Assembly (NCBI GenBank): GCA_963682025.1
Contig: OY821517.1
Coordinates: 340,738,196 to 340,802,195, forward strand
Length of the DNA stretch: 64,000 nt
Direction: 5' to 3'
From: Cordilura impudica
Taxonomy: Eukaryota; Arthropoda; Insecta; Diptera; Scathophagidae
How positions within the stretch are numbered: the stretch's first letter is position 1; each line of letters begins with the position of its first letter. The notes beneath the pieces were generated by a model. The model did not search any database and was not told the origin of the DNA. It saw only the letters and a program-made list of their open reading frames with translations. This document shows, piece after piece, positions 12,166 through 21,479 of this stretch. The translations under genes were made by a program, and so were the position numbers.

Positions 12166-13019
12166 TTTTATTCGAAAGTAATCCTTGCGGTTAATTATGG
12201 AACACTATTTCATTCAAATGACTTCTTCGGCTGGCCTTGCAGTAGTTCATACGATGAACCCAATGTAGAGCCTAGGCCTGAGCATGCACCGATTTTCACC
12301 AAATTCAAAAGCTACCATCGTATGACTGACTAAAGCTTATATACCAAATTTTATCAAAATATATTTATATCTCCGACCTGAAGTTTGCAAAAATTATTTT
12401 AAAATACGCTAGAAAAAAAGAAAAATGGATTTTGGTGCTTTTATGTAATTGCTAATAACTCCGGCACATATCCATAGATTTTCATCTGGTTTTCTTTACA
12501 GAGATGCAGGTTTTGTGCGAAAAATAAAACTATACTTAGATATTCTCAATTTTTCCCGATTTTTTCGTATTTTTTTTATTTGAATTTTGGTCGAAAAAAG
12601 TTTTTTTTTTTTATTTCTTGCCATGTGGTCATTTATATTATCTATATATTGACATTGGTACCTTTTGGTTATAGTGAAATTACTGAAACTACTTTAGAAA
12701 TAAAGAAAAAGAAAATCATGACAAAACTTATTCACAAAAATTTTTTTAATTCGATTTTCATGTTTCATAAAAAAGGACACACTTAAAGTGAAGACACGGT
12801 TTCATTTTTTGTTGCCTATTGTTATTAATGTGGACTTGAACTTGAATTACTTTTCTACTATACCTAACTAAAGTTTTATCTCTGTACTATTGTTAAACAT
12901 AAATGACATCAGAACAGAGCGTTATGGTAAGATTTTCTTTTTGTTCAAGCACACAGTTTTGGCCCTACGAATCGATATTACAACCAGTACATTACAGTAT
13001 TTTCACTGAAAATTCGCTG
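12166..13019. other. Diverged DINE-like fragment then unassigned AT-rich DNA
   Basis: About 12270-12395 resembles the middle of the DINE family on the minus strand (GCACCGATTTTCACCAAATT, AAGCTTATATACCAAATTTT). The rest, including a 68-codon Lys/Phe-rich open frame at 12580..12786, shows no recognisable family. Confidence 0.5.
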
Positions 13020-13535
13020 TTAAACTAAGTTTAACCCTCATCATAAAAATTAGCTTCGTTTCTACAACGAGTTTTTGGGATACCAGTGAGTTTAGTTAAA
13101 ATCAGAATTTTAACACTCATACCCTGCAAACTATTTGACTAAAGCGTTAAAAATCGTGGGTTTAACAGAACTAAGTTTAATTGACATCCCACAAACTCAG
13201 TCTTATAAATTAAAATTAATTGACAAAAACTAAGTTTTTGGAATGCCCATTACAATTAATTTAGATAATCTCACAATTTTTAACGATTGAGAGCCATTTT
13301 GACTTTCTCTGTTTTAACTAAGATTAAGGTCTGAGCTCAATAAAAATGAGACATATTCAGTTAAAATAGAGAGTAATCAACGATCTTAATAGTCAAATAA
13401 TTTGAAATTTCTAATTTGTAAAAAATCTAAGTTTATCTGATATCCTAAAAGTTCGGCCGGCCTAAAGAGTTAATAACTTGAGTTTAATCAAACCAAGTTT
13501 AACAGACATCCCAAAAACTCGCTCTTGGGTAATGG
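13020..13535. repeat. Diverged TAAACTAAG-type satellite tract
   Basis: Phrases such as GAACTAAGTTTAATTGACAT, CATCCCAAAAACTCG and CAAATAATTTGAAA match words of the satellite at 21480..24430, but units are poorly ordered here. It looks like an older relic or a fragment of the same array. Confidence 0.65.
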
Positions 13536-14206
13536 CGAATTGGTAATTTATTCTAATGGAGTTCATATATTATGGCACAATAAAGAATAACATAAATATG
13601 TCTGTTTACCCTAAGATGGTGGCAATAACCTTTGACATGTGTAAAATAACAAAATGTACAAAATAACAAAATACCATTTTACAAATAGCTCTCTGGTTTT
13701 CTAACAGTATTAAATAAACAGTATTACATAAAACCATTTAACAACATGTGTTTATATTTGTAAATTCCTCATAAAACAAAATGTTCCAAAGGCATTAAGT
13801 GTAACTGTCTAATTATAATTATTGGAATATTTATTCGTATTTAACAAATAAAGAATAACCAAAGAATTGAAATATGTATATGCAGGCTTTGCTTGAGATT
13901 CGAATGTGGTAAAAATATATCAAAGGTATGTCTTTGGACGGAAATTGTCATTTATGGATTTTGTGAAGGACATTTTAATTTGGTAAGGATTTCATGATAA
14001 GTTGAATATGTATTTTTTTTAGAAACATTTTCAGAAGTACTTCACGATATTTTTTATCAATTTATACTTTCCTTTTCTATTTTGTTCAAAATATAAACTT
14101 TCATTAACCCTTTGTCAATATCAATTTTTTGTTTTTAAAATAATTTCTTTTATTTCTTTTTTATTTCTCGATATCAATTTGTAATTTCCTAATATTAATT
14201 TCCATA
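13536..14206. other. AT-rich stretch, nothing recognised
   Basis: No gene or repeat family recognised. Confidence 0.4.
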
Positions 14207-14293
14207 ATGTTTGTCCGTCCGTCCATCCGTCCGTATATATGTCCATTTAAATCTGCAGGTAGCAAATATGAATATTACATCGCGTTACACACA
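14207..14293 (+). mobile_element. DINE/mini-me copy D, first segment
   Basis: Contains GTCCGTCCGTCCATCCGTCC and GCAGGTAGCAAATATGAATA, which in other copies directly precede the sequence now found at 16646. The 5' end is missing. The element was later split by the insertion at 14294. Confidence 0.75.
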
Positions 14294-14572
14294 TTCTGTC
14301 CTATGAACCACATATACTTTTTCGGAAAGGGGAGACAAAATAAAAATACACGTGTATCGGCGATTTTCATGTACACGGCAGAATTTTTTTTTTTTTTATG
14401 TATAAAGTATAAAGCTCGTAGTGTCCGTCTGTCCGCCTGTGTGAAAGACTTTGGATAGATTTTTAACCCTTTTTCCGTGATCCAATTGCAGGCAGACTCG
14501 TGGAAATGTCTGTATCACGTCAAATTTAAAAAAAAAAAAATTTTTTTATCAATTCTCAGATTTTCCTGAATT
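14294..14572 (+). repeat. Left terminal inverted repeat of the long-TIR element
   Basis: Inverted match to 16392..16645 with few mismatches. The main length differences are in a poly-T run near 14385-14398 and in a poly-A/T run near 14527-14547. Confidence 0.85.
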
Positions 14573-14671
14573 TTATTTTTTTTTTTTTTTTGAAAAAAAA
14601 TCTTTTTTTTTTCACTTTTTTCAGCATAACTTGAAGGGACTCCAAATTTTTAAACTACTAAAGCGTTCCGA

Positions 14672-16396
14672 AAATGCATTGCCCGACTGGAAATTAATTT
14701 TTGTTACGTTTGTGGCTTATTCGCACCAAGCAAAAATTTTAAAAATATTACGAAAACAGTGTTTAATTCGTTTCAGAAAATATTGAAGACTGCTTATGTT
14801 CCTTACTTGTGATATACTCCGGAAGTCGTGTGCGACTATTGCTATAGAAATTTATGCAAGTTTACTGATGGAAGGTCAACAATAAAGTACGCTGTACCAC
14901 CAATTTGGCTACCACGTACGGAGCACTGCAATGAATTGTGCTACTTTTGCGTAACTTTTACTCAAACTAAAGGGTACCAATACTTTCGCTAAGCTAATGT
15001 GGAATCGGTTATTCTAGCAGTTCTGTACTCACCAGAAAAACGTATAGCGGCTTCAGTGGAGATTTTTGATGATGTCCCCGAATTAAGCCATGGAGAACCA
15101 ACAGTAGTTGCAACAATGCTATCAACATTTCTTGCATCGAACGTGAGATGCGAGGGTCCAAAAGTATCGAAATTTGTACCAACACCCAGTGAACTTAGGA
15201 CTGCAGTGCCGCAGTTAGTAACGCAAGCCGACTTCAATGACCTTGTACGAGACGGAAATTTGTCGAGAAGAAAAGCGGAACTCTTTGCATCACGCTTTAA
15301 GCAGTGGAATATAATGGCGACTCGTGATCGACGTAGCACTATTCCATATGACGAATTTTTTAAATTGCACGAAGATCGGGGAAAAAACCTGGCTTATTGT
15401 TGTGATATTGATTCGATGTTTGCAAAAATTGGTTACCCTCATATTTCAGAGGAGTGGCGACTTTTCATCGATGCATCGGTCAACAGCCTTAAAGTCGTGC
15501 TGCTTCATATCGGTAGCAAACATCCATCTGTCCCGATCGCATATGCCACAAACCTCAAAAAAACATACGAAGGCATGGAATTAATATTACAGCTGATAAA
15601 GTACCAAGAGAATAATTGGAAAATATGCTGCAATCTGAAAGTGGTCGGATTAGTCATGGGTGTTAAGCGTGGATTTCCAACCCACCAGTGCTTTTTGTGT
15701 ACATGGGAAGGTCGCAAAAGAGATCAGCATTACATTGAATTTAAGTGGAAGTCGCGAACATGCAACAAAGTAGGCGTAGAAAGTATAGAGAAACTACCAT
15801 TGGTGCAGCCATCTCAAATCATTTTGCCACCACTACACATTAAGCTCGGTCTCGAATCAAATTTTGTTAAAAAACTGGATCGTGAGGGCGAGGCGATTGC
15901 AAGTTTCTGCAAAATTTTTCCGAAATTGAGCGGCGCAAAGATTCATGCAGGTATTTTTTTAAGAAGTCATTCAGTAACTTTATTTTTTTTAATGATGTGT
16001 ATGATTTAAGGTGTTTTCAATGGTCCGCAGATAAAAAAAATAGTTGCAAGTTATGAATTTTCATCAAAATTGAATGCCATCGAACAACGTGCATGGAAAA
16101 GCACAGTTGCCGTTATTGAGCAGTTTCTTGGCAACAAACGAGCTGCCAATTATAAAAATATTGTCGCAGAAATGATTTTGGCATATGGCGAAATGGGCAT
16201 ATTAATGTCGCTAAAGATCCATTTCCTTCACAATCATTTAGATTTTTTCCGTGATGATTTAGGAGCTTGTAGTGATGAGCATGGCGAAAGGTTCCATCAG
16301 GATATTACGGCTATTGAAAAGCGCTTTAAGGGACAAGACATTACGAATATGCTTGGCGAATACTGTTGGTCAAAAAAAAAATTCAGGAAAATCTGA
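14672..16396 (+). pseudogene. Transposon-borne protein: N-terminal CxxC pairs, C-terminal GERFHQDI motif, one intron
   Basis: One reading frame runs from about 14672 through 15950. A 60-bp GT-AG intron at 15951..16010 joins it in phase to 16011..16396 (KIHAG then VFNGPQIKKIV). The N-terminal part has CYVCG (about 14702), CDYC, and a later CYFC pair, looking like a zinc-binding module. It is broken by two in-frame stops (TGA at about 14801 and TAA at 14991), so the 336-codon frame starting at 14999 is not the true start. The middle has WRLFIDASVNSLKVVLLH and CFLCTWEGRKRDQHY. The C-terminal exon has LGNKRAANYKNIV, MSLKIHFLHNHLDFF and DEHGERFHQDITAIEKRF, ending LGEYCW. From memory, similar proteins occur in many arthropod genomes as uncharacterised repeat-encoded ORFs. 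I cannot name a function, and no DDE or RT motif was evident. No in-frame ATG was found at the start. Confidence 0.75.
15951..16010 (+). other. 60-bp intron in the transposon-borne gene
   Basis: Donor GTATTT follows ATTCATGCAG. A T-rich run precedes the acceptor ATGATTTAAG. Removing it restores one frame across the conserved FNGPQI stretch. Without removal the frame stops at 16009. Confidence 0.8.
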
Positions 16397-16645
16397 GAAT
16401 TGATAAAAATCTAAGAATTTGACGTGATACAGACATTTCCTGCAAAAATTCAGCTCGATTGGATCTCGGAAAAAGGGTTAAAAATCGATCCAAAGTCTTT
16501 CACACAGGCGGACAGACGGACACTACGAGCTTTATAATTTATACATAAAAAAAAATTCTGACGTGTACATGAAAATCGCCGATACACGTGTATTTTTATT
16601 TTTTCTCCCCTTTCCGAAAAAGTATATCTGGTTTATAGGACAGAA
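16392..16645 (-). repeat. Right terminal inverted repeat of the long-TIR element
   Basis: Inverted copy of 14294..14572. Confidence 0.85.
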
Positions 16646-16725
16646 CAACAGCTCGTTTTTGAAACGCGGTGTTATCAGCCATAGCACAAATGTTGTTGAA
16701 ATTGTTGGAATCGGTGCTTGTTCGG
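16646..16725 (+). mobile_element. DINE/mini-me copy D, second segment
   Basis: GTTATCAGCCATAGC and TTGAAATTGTTGGAATCGGT match the DINE middle (TTTATCGGCCATAGG, TTGAAATTGGTGAAAATCGG). It lies between the long-TIR element and the hAT element. Confidence 0.75.
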
Positions 16726-17029
16726 CAGTGTTGCCATTTTAGCATTTTAGTTGCTAGATTTAGCAACTTTTTTTGTCCTTTAGCATCCAAAATTTATGAA
16801 ATGCTAGATGCTAACTTAGCATCTTTTATTAATAAAAAGTTGCTTTTACCATCTTTTTTTTTTGATTTTTTTCATTATTTTTGAATATACAACTTTAATT
16901 TTAATGAATTAAAAAGTCGATTGCCAAAAAATATTATTGTATTAAAAAAATTACAAAATTTTCAATACAAACACATTAAACCAGGTAAAAAAACCGATAA
17001 CCAATATATTAGAAGAGTTTAAGTTTAGA

Positions 17030-17400
17030 TCATCTGAAATAGAAAAAATTCAAATCCAATGGAGTTATATCACAGAACAATATTGGGATACAACACTGAA
17101 TACAACCTCCTTATGGATTGAAGTTAACAAAAATTCTATTGGCGAAAATCCATTTAAACAGTTATCAATATTTGTATTGTCTTTATTATTTGTGTTGTCT
17201 TTATTTGAACAGAATAAAATCCGAGTAGTTATGTTCTGTAATACGTATAAAAGAAGGTTTGAATTTGAAAAATGGGTGCTGTTACACTTACAATATACCA
17301 AGAGATGTCGTTGATAAATGTCGATCGTTGGAAAAATATCACAGCCAAGAAGAACTTGAAGATGAAGACATCACAGAAATATAAGATTACATAAACCAAT
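17030..17400 (+). pseudogene. hAT transposase C-terminal fragment
   Basis: The plus strand reads WIEVNKNSIGENPFKQLSIF followed by VLSLLFVLSL. This resembles the hAT dimerisation region, where W, a GE pair, FKELS and a hydrophobic LL run precede SNA-ERVFS. The SNAxxERxFS box itself is not intact. The element is therefore inactive. There is a stop pair after about 17311 and the catalytic core is absent. Confidence 0.6.
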
Positions 17401-17498
17401 TATTGTAATATAATCGTATCTTTTGATAATGTAAATTCTGTTATATTTGAAATTAGAAAAAAAATCCCTCTAAAATTAAAAATATTTAATTTAAAATT

Positions 17499-18266
17499 AA
17501 ACAAGTAAGAAAATTATGGTCGGTCTAGACCGACTATAGGATACCCTATACCATGCGTTTAGAGACCCTACCCCACAGGCCCAACTAACTGGACATATAA
17601 AATAAGCATAAACCAAATTTGAGTGGGATTTTTATAAATTTTTTTGTCTGCAGATATGAAAAAGTTCATATCGGATGCTATATCTATATGCGGACTAGGC
17701 CCAAAAATGGACCGATCCTGACCATGTTTGGTAAGGTCTCTTGTATTTTGCAAAAATATATACAAACAAAATTTGAGAAGAATCAGTGCAATATTTTTGT
17801 TTTTTGATAGATTTAAGTGAAGATCGGGAAGCAGCTCTATATGGGGCCTATGACTAAGAGTTGTCCCATAGGCATCATTTTTGGACTAAGGATTAATGAA
17901 TGTAATAAACACATACAAATCCAATTTGACTAAGATTTATATGATAATTTGGATCTTATGGCAATTTAAGTCGATTTCATAGGGGTCATTTGTATGGGGG
18001 CTAGGTCTGAACATGGACCGATTCTCACCAATTTCAATAGCGTTCATCCTATGGCCGATAAAAGCTTACAAACCACACAGACGGACGGACGGACGGACGG
18101 ATGGACGGACGGACGGACGGACGGACGGACATCGTTAAATCGAATCAGATAGTGATTCTGATTCGATCGGTATAATTAAAGATGGGTCTAGGTCAAATAT
18201 TTTTGGTAGTTACAAACAGCAGCACAAAGTCATTATACCCAAACCACATAGTGGTATAGGGTATAA
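17499..18266 (-). mobile_element. DINE/mini-me element (copy C), inside the hAT
   Basis: On the minus strand it starts near TTTATACCCTATACCAC (right end). It has a long (GTCC)n tract, seen on plus as GGAC repeats at about 18075-18128, and ends with GTCGGTCTAGACCGAC and TTCTTACTTGTTT at the left. It is complete, and the flanks on both sides are hAT sequence. Confidence 0.9.
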
Positions 18267-18529
18267 AAAACTCAATTTGATGTTAAAAAAATTACAGATG
18301 AAATCCAAAGTAATTTTAATTAATTATGTTTAATTATGTTTTATATTAATTTTTCGATTTAAAAACCAAAGAATTTATTAATAAGTATTTAATTTTTCAA
18401 TATAAAGGTAATGAAATTTGAAAAAAAAAAAAAATTTTGCATCTTTTTTTTTGACTCCAGTACTTTTAGCATCTTTTTTTTGCAATTTAGCATCTTTACA
18501 ATTTCAAATTATGGCAACACTTTGTTCGG

Positions 18530-18997
18530 ACATAGTCCCCATACAAATGACCCCTATGAGATTGACTCAAATTGCCATAGGATCTAAATTATCATATCGA
18601 TCTCGGTCTAATTTGGTTTGTAAGTGTTCATTACATCCATTAATCAGTAGTCCAAAAATATACCCTGCGGAACAATTCATAGTCACAGCCCCCATATAAA
18701 GCTGCTTCCCGATTTTCACTTACATAAATCTATCAAAAAATAAAAATATTTCACAGATTTTTCTCAAATTTGGTTTGTATGTGTTTTTGTAAAATATATG
18801 TGACTTTATGGTCAGAATCGGTCCATCTTTCGAACTAGTCCCATATAAATATGGCATTCGATATGAACTTTTTCATATTTGCAGACAAATTTGGGTTAAG
18901 CTTATTTTCTATATACAATTACAATTACACCTAAAACCCTTTCTCTAAACGCAGGGTATAGGGTATCGTAGAGTCGGTCTATACCGATTATATTATT
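18530..18997 (+). mobile_element. DINE/mini-me copy D, third segment
   Basis: Resumes at ACATAGTCCCCATACAAATG directly after the hAT target duplication and ends in a decayed hairpin (GTCGGTCTATACCGAT). With 14207..14293 and 16646..16725 it makes one split element. Confidence 0.85.
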
Positions 18998-19199
18998 CAT
19001 ATTACATCCAAAGAAGTTCTTCCTCTAGAATCAATTTTTTTCCTGCGTAATGTCTAAAAAACAAAAAAAAGGAAATTCGTCTTTGGTAACTTTGCTAAAA
19101 TCCTGTCCAAGGTTATTAAAAAAGTATTCAAAACATTTTAAGTAAAAAAATTAAATTAAAAAAAATAATAAACAAAATTTTTAGAACAAAAATTTAAAA

Positions 19200-20476
19200 A
19201 AGCTTTTCTTTAATGTATTTATTGGATACAAAAGACTTTTCCCACATAAAAAACCTCAGATTGAAGTGTTTTTTATTTATACAGAAAACCATCTAAGTTC
19301 TGAATAATTTCTTCCTTCTGTTTTTAAGCAATTTTTCCTAAAAACATTTAATATTATTGCCCTATTTTCTATAGAAGAACCCTGATATTCTTTGCCATAT
19401 TTCTTATAGAAAAACCCTTCGATATAGAGGTGATTTTCTATAGAAAGCATCTATAAAATTTCAAAGACGACTTTTATAAAACCATAAGGGAGGATTCAGA
19501 TTTGGAAATTTTTTTTATACATAAAACCTTTCCGATTATAAGTAATTTTTCCTATAGAAAAATCTTCAGATTCTAAACGATTTTTTATGTAGAAAAACTA
19601 TCAGACTCTTTGCCTTAGTTTCTATAGAACAAATCTCAGATTTCTTTTTGCAATTTTTCCTATATAATGAAGAAGTTTTTCTATAGAAAACGGTAAAATT
19701 CTATTTCTAATCGAAAAGTTTCCTCTAGAAGAATCTTCACATTCTGAACGATTGTTTCTTTAGAAACCCTATGATTTTTGTTGAAGAAAAAGCCATGGAG
19801 TCTCATATTTCCTACAAAAAACCCTGCTTTTTTTGATATTTTTACCTCTACAAAAAGACTCAAATACTGAGTGAGTTTTGATAAAGACAACCCTAAAATT
19901 TTAAGGAATTATTCCTTTATAAAAACATTCAGATAATGCGGAAGTTTCTTTAAAAAAAAAACTCATCTAGTGAGGAACTTTTCCTTTTCCTCTGAATTTG
20001 AAGAATTTTTTTCTTAAAATAAAATTCCAGATTCTTATTGATTTTTCCTATAGAAATTTCAAAAAAAAATTGTTGCTTTTTCTCTTTCAAAAAACACTAG
20101 AGACCCTGAGAATTTTTTTTATGAAAAACCCTAGGATTCGGAGAAATTTTAACAATACAAAAACTTTCAGATTTTAAAAAACTTTTCCATTTAAAAATCT
20201 CTGGCGAGCTTTTCTTACTAATAACTCCTCATATTTTGATGAATTTCTCCTTTACAAATCCTCTCTGATTTTAGGAAATTTTTCACGTAAAAAATCTTCA
20301 GACTAGACTATTTTTTTGATAGAAAATATCTTCAAATTATATGCGATTTCTAAAGAAAAAACATTAAAATTTTGAAACAAAATTTTCTATTAAAAAATTC
20401 TAAGATTCTAAGAAAGTTTTGTAATAGAAAACTCAGATAAACTTTTTGTATTAAAAAACCCGCAGATTCTGAGGAA
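19200..20476. repeat. Degenerate minisatellite, units about 35-45 bp
   Basis: Variants of AAAACCCTCAGATTCTGAGG followed by AATTTTTCCTATAG recur throughout. It resumes after the duplicated exon at 20714 and runs to about 20830. Confidence 0.75.
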
Positions 20477-20713
20477 TCTACCACCACAACAACTGCTACC
20501 ATTTGAGTTGGTAGATGCCTGGGATGTGGACATGTCACTCTCCATCATATTGTTCGTGTGTGAATCTTCATAAAAATCTGTTAAATTATGCTTGAGTTCC
20601 AAAGCGACCTTGGCTTTTGCGGATGATGAGGAGGACCAAGTCATACTTCGCTTACATTCTGTAGGCATTTCAAATCATCTTACACAATCGTTAAATAATA
20701 AATCAGTAATTTC
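20477..20713 (-). pseudogene. Duplicated copy of the host exon, donor lost
   Basis: This 237-bp block aligns without gaps to 24903..25139. The coding part (about 20477..20668 region, MPTECKRSMT start) remains open but differs at 16 of 192 bases, giving 11 amino-acid changes in 64 codons. The block ends just inside the exon: the last six bases of the exon and the GTAAGT donor are absent. The sequence runs straight into minisatellite (GGTAGATTCCTCAG on the minus strand). The acceptor-like TAG of the other copy is AAG here. Both sides are minisatellite. The many replacement changes suggest it is free of constraint. An alternative exon using a cryptic donor cannot be excluded. Confidence 0.8.
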
Positions 20714-20830
20714 AATAATAACTCGTAGATTCTGAGGAATTACTGCTTTAGAAAACCCTTCTGATTTTGAGTTTTCTTATTCTAAGGACGTTGAATATAA
20801 GAAAAACCTCAGATTTTTTTTTGCAACAAC
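20714..20830. repeat. Minisatellite continuing past the duplicated exon
   Basis: GTAGATTCTGAGGAATTACT and AAAAACCTCAGATT match the array at 19200..20476. Confidence 0.65.
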
Positions 20831-21479
20831 ATGAGCACATTAATTCTGGTAGTATTCTATTCATTCTTTTAAGTGTAAGGTTCTATTTATGACTATTTTT
20901 AATTGCATAATGTTTAGTTTATTGGCTTCTCAAGTGTGTGTTAAAAGAATGTTTTTCAAGACATTTTCATATTTTCCAATTGACAATGAGTGCTATAAAA
21001 TACTTTCTCTCTTAACCCAGTAAAATGATATTTGTTTGAAGAATTTCGTAACATTACGTTTGTATAATTAATATTAAACTATAAAAATTATACGATTTTT
21101 TTATGATGAATTTAGTGTTGTCAATTCATATAACATGTGTTATTGCTAGACATGAAAATAATTAATACATATGTATGTATGTACGAATACATAAATAGAG
21201 GAATGTAAAGTTGTTGTGAAATCCTTTGTTTTTTTTTAATCTTGTTTTTTTTTAAATATATTTTTCAGACGGACGATCGAAAGGTAGTACAAAAATTAAT
21301 TTAATGATTGCTTTTTTTTAAGATTTATCTGATCTGTCCCAGTGGCCGGCCCATTTGGATCTTTAGTGTCCTGAAAATAAACATTCCTTTGAAAGGTTTA
21401 ACAAATCTGAAACTACAGACAGAATTAGATCTAGAACTGATTGTAGAAGACAACTTGTGGTTTGAAGCGAAAAAATGAT
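20831..21479. other. Intron stretch, nothing recognised
   Basis: AT-rich, with a short ATGTATGTATGTACG run near 21170. No element recognised. Confidence 0.45.

Larger units (their letters stand above)
14294..16645 (+). mobile_element. Long-TIR DNA transposon, 2.35 kb, unknown superfamily
   Basis: The ends are long imperfect inverted repeats: left 14294..14572 and right 16392..16645. Both start TTCTGTCCTAT and share CTTTTTCGGAAAGGGGAG, a GTGTATCGGCGATTTTCATG block, GTCCGTCTGTCCGCCTGTGT and AAATGTCTGTATCACGTC. Between them is one decayed spliced gene on the plus strand. Both flanks are consecutive parts of a DINE element (14207..14293 and 16646..16725), which shows it inserted into that element and fixes its limits. 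The target duplication could not be resolved. The TIRs contain a short (GTCY)-like word of their own. Confidence 0.85.
16726..18521 (+). mobile_element. hAT transposon remnant with 8-bp target duplication
   Basis: Starts CAGTGTTGCCAT and ends ATGGCAACACT, typical hAT termini. TTGTTCGG occurs directly outside both ends (16718..16725 and 18522..18529), the 8-bp duplication expected for hAT. Subterminal regions repeat TTTAGCATC-like words near both ends. The interior holds a C-terminal transposase fragment and a later DINE insertion (17499..18266). Confidence 0.88.

Noticed and set aside
14989..15339. 116-codon minus-strand frame
   Set aside because: It is the antisense of the transposon-borne gene, whose plus-strand reading has conserved motifs and a working intron.
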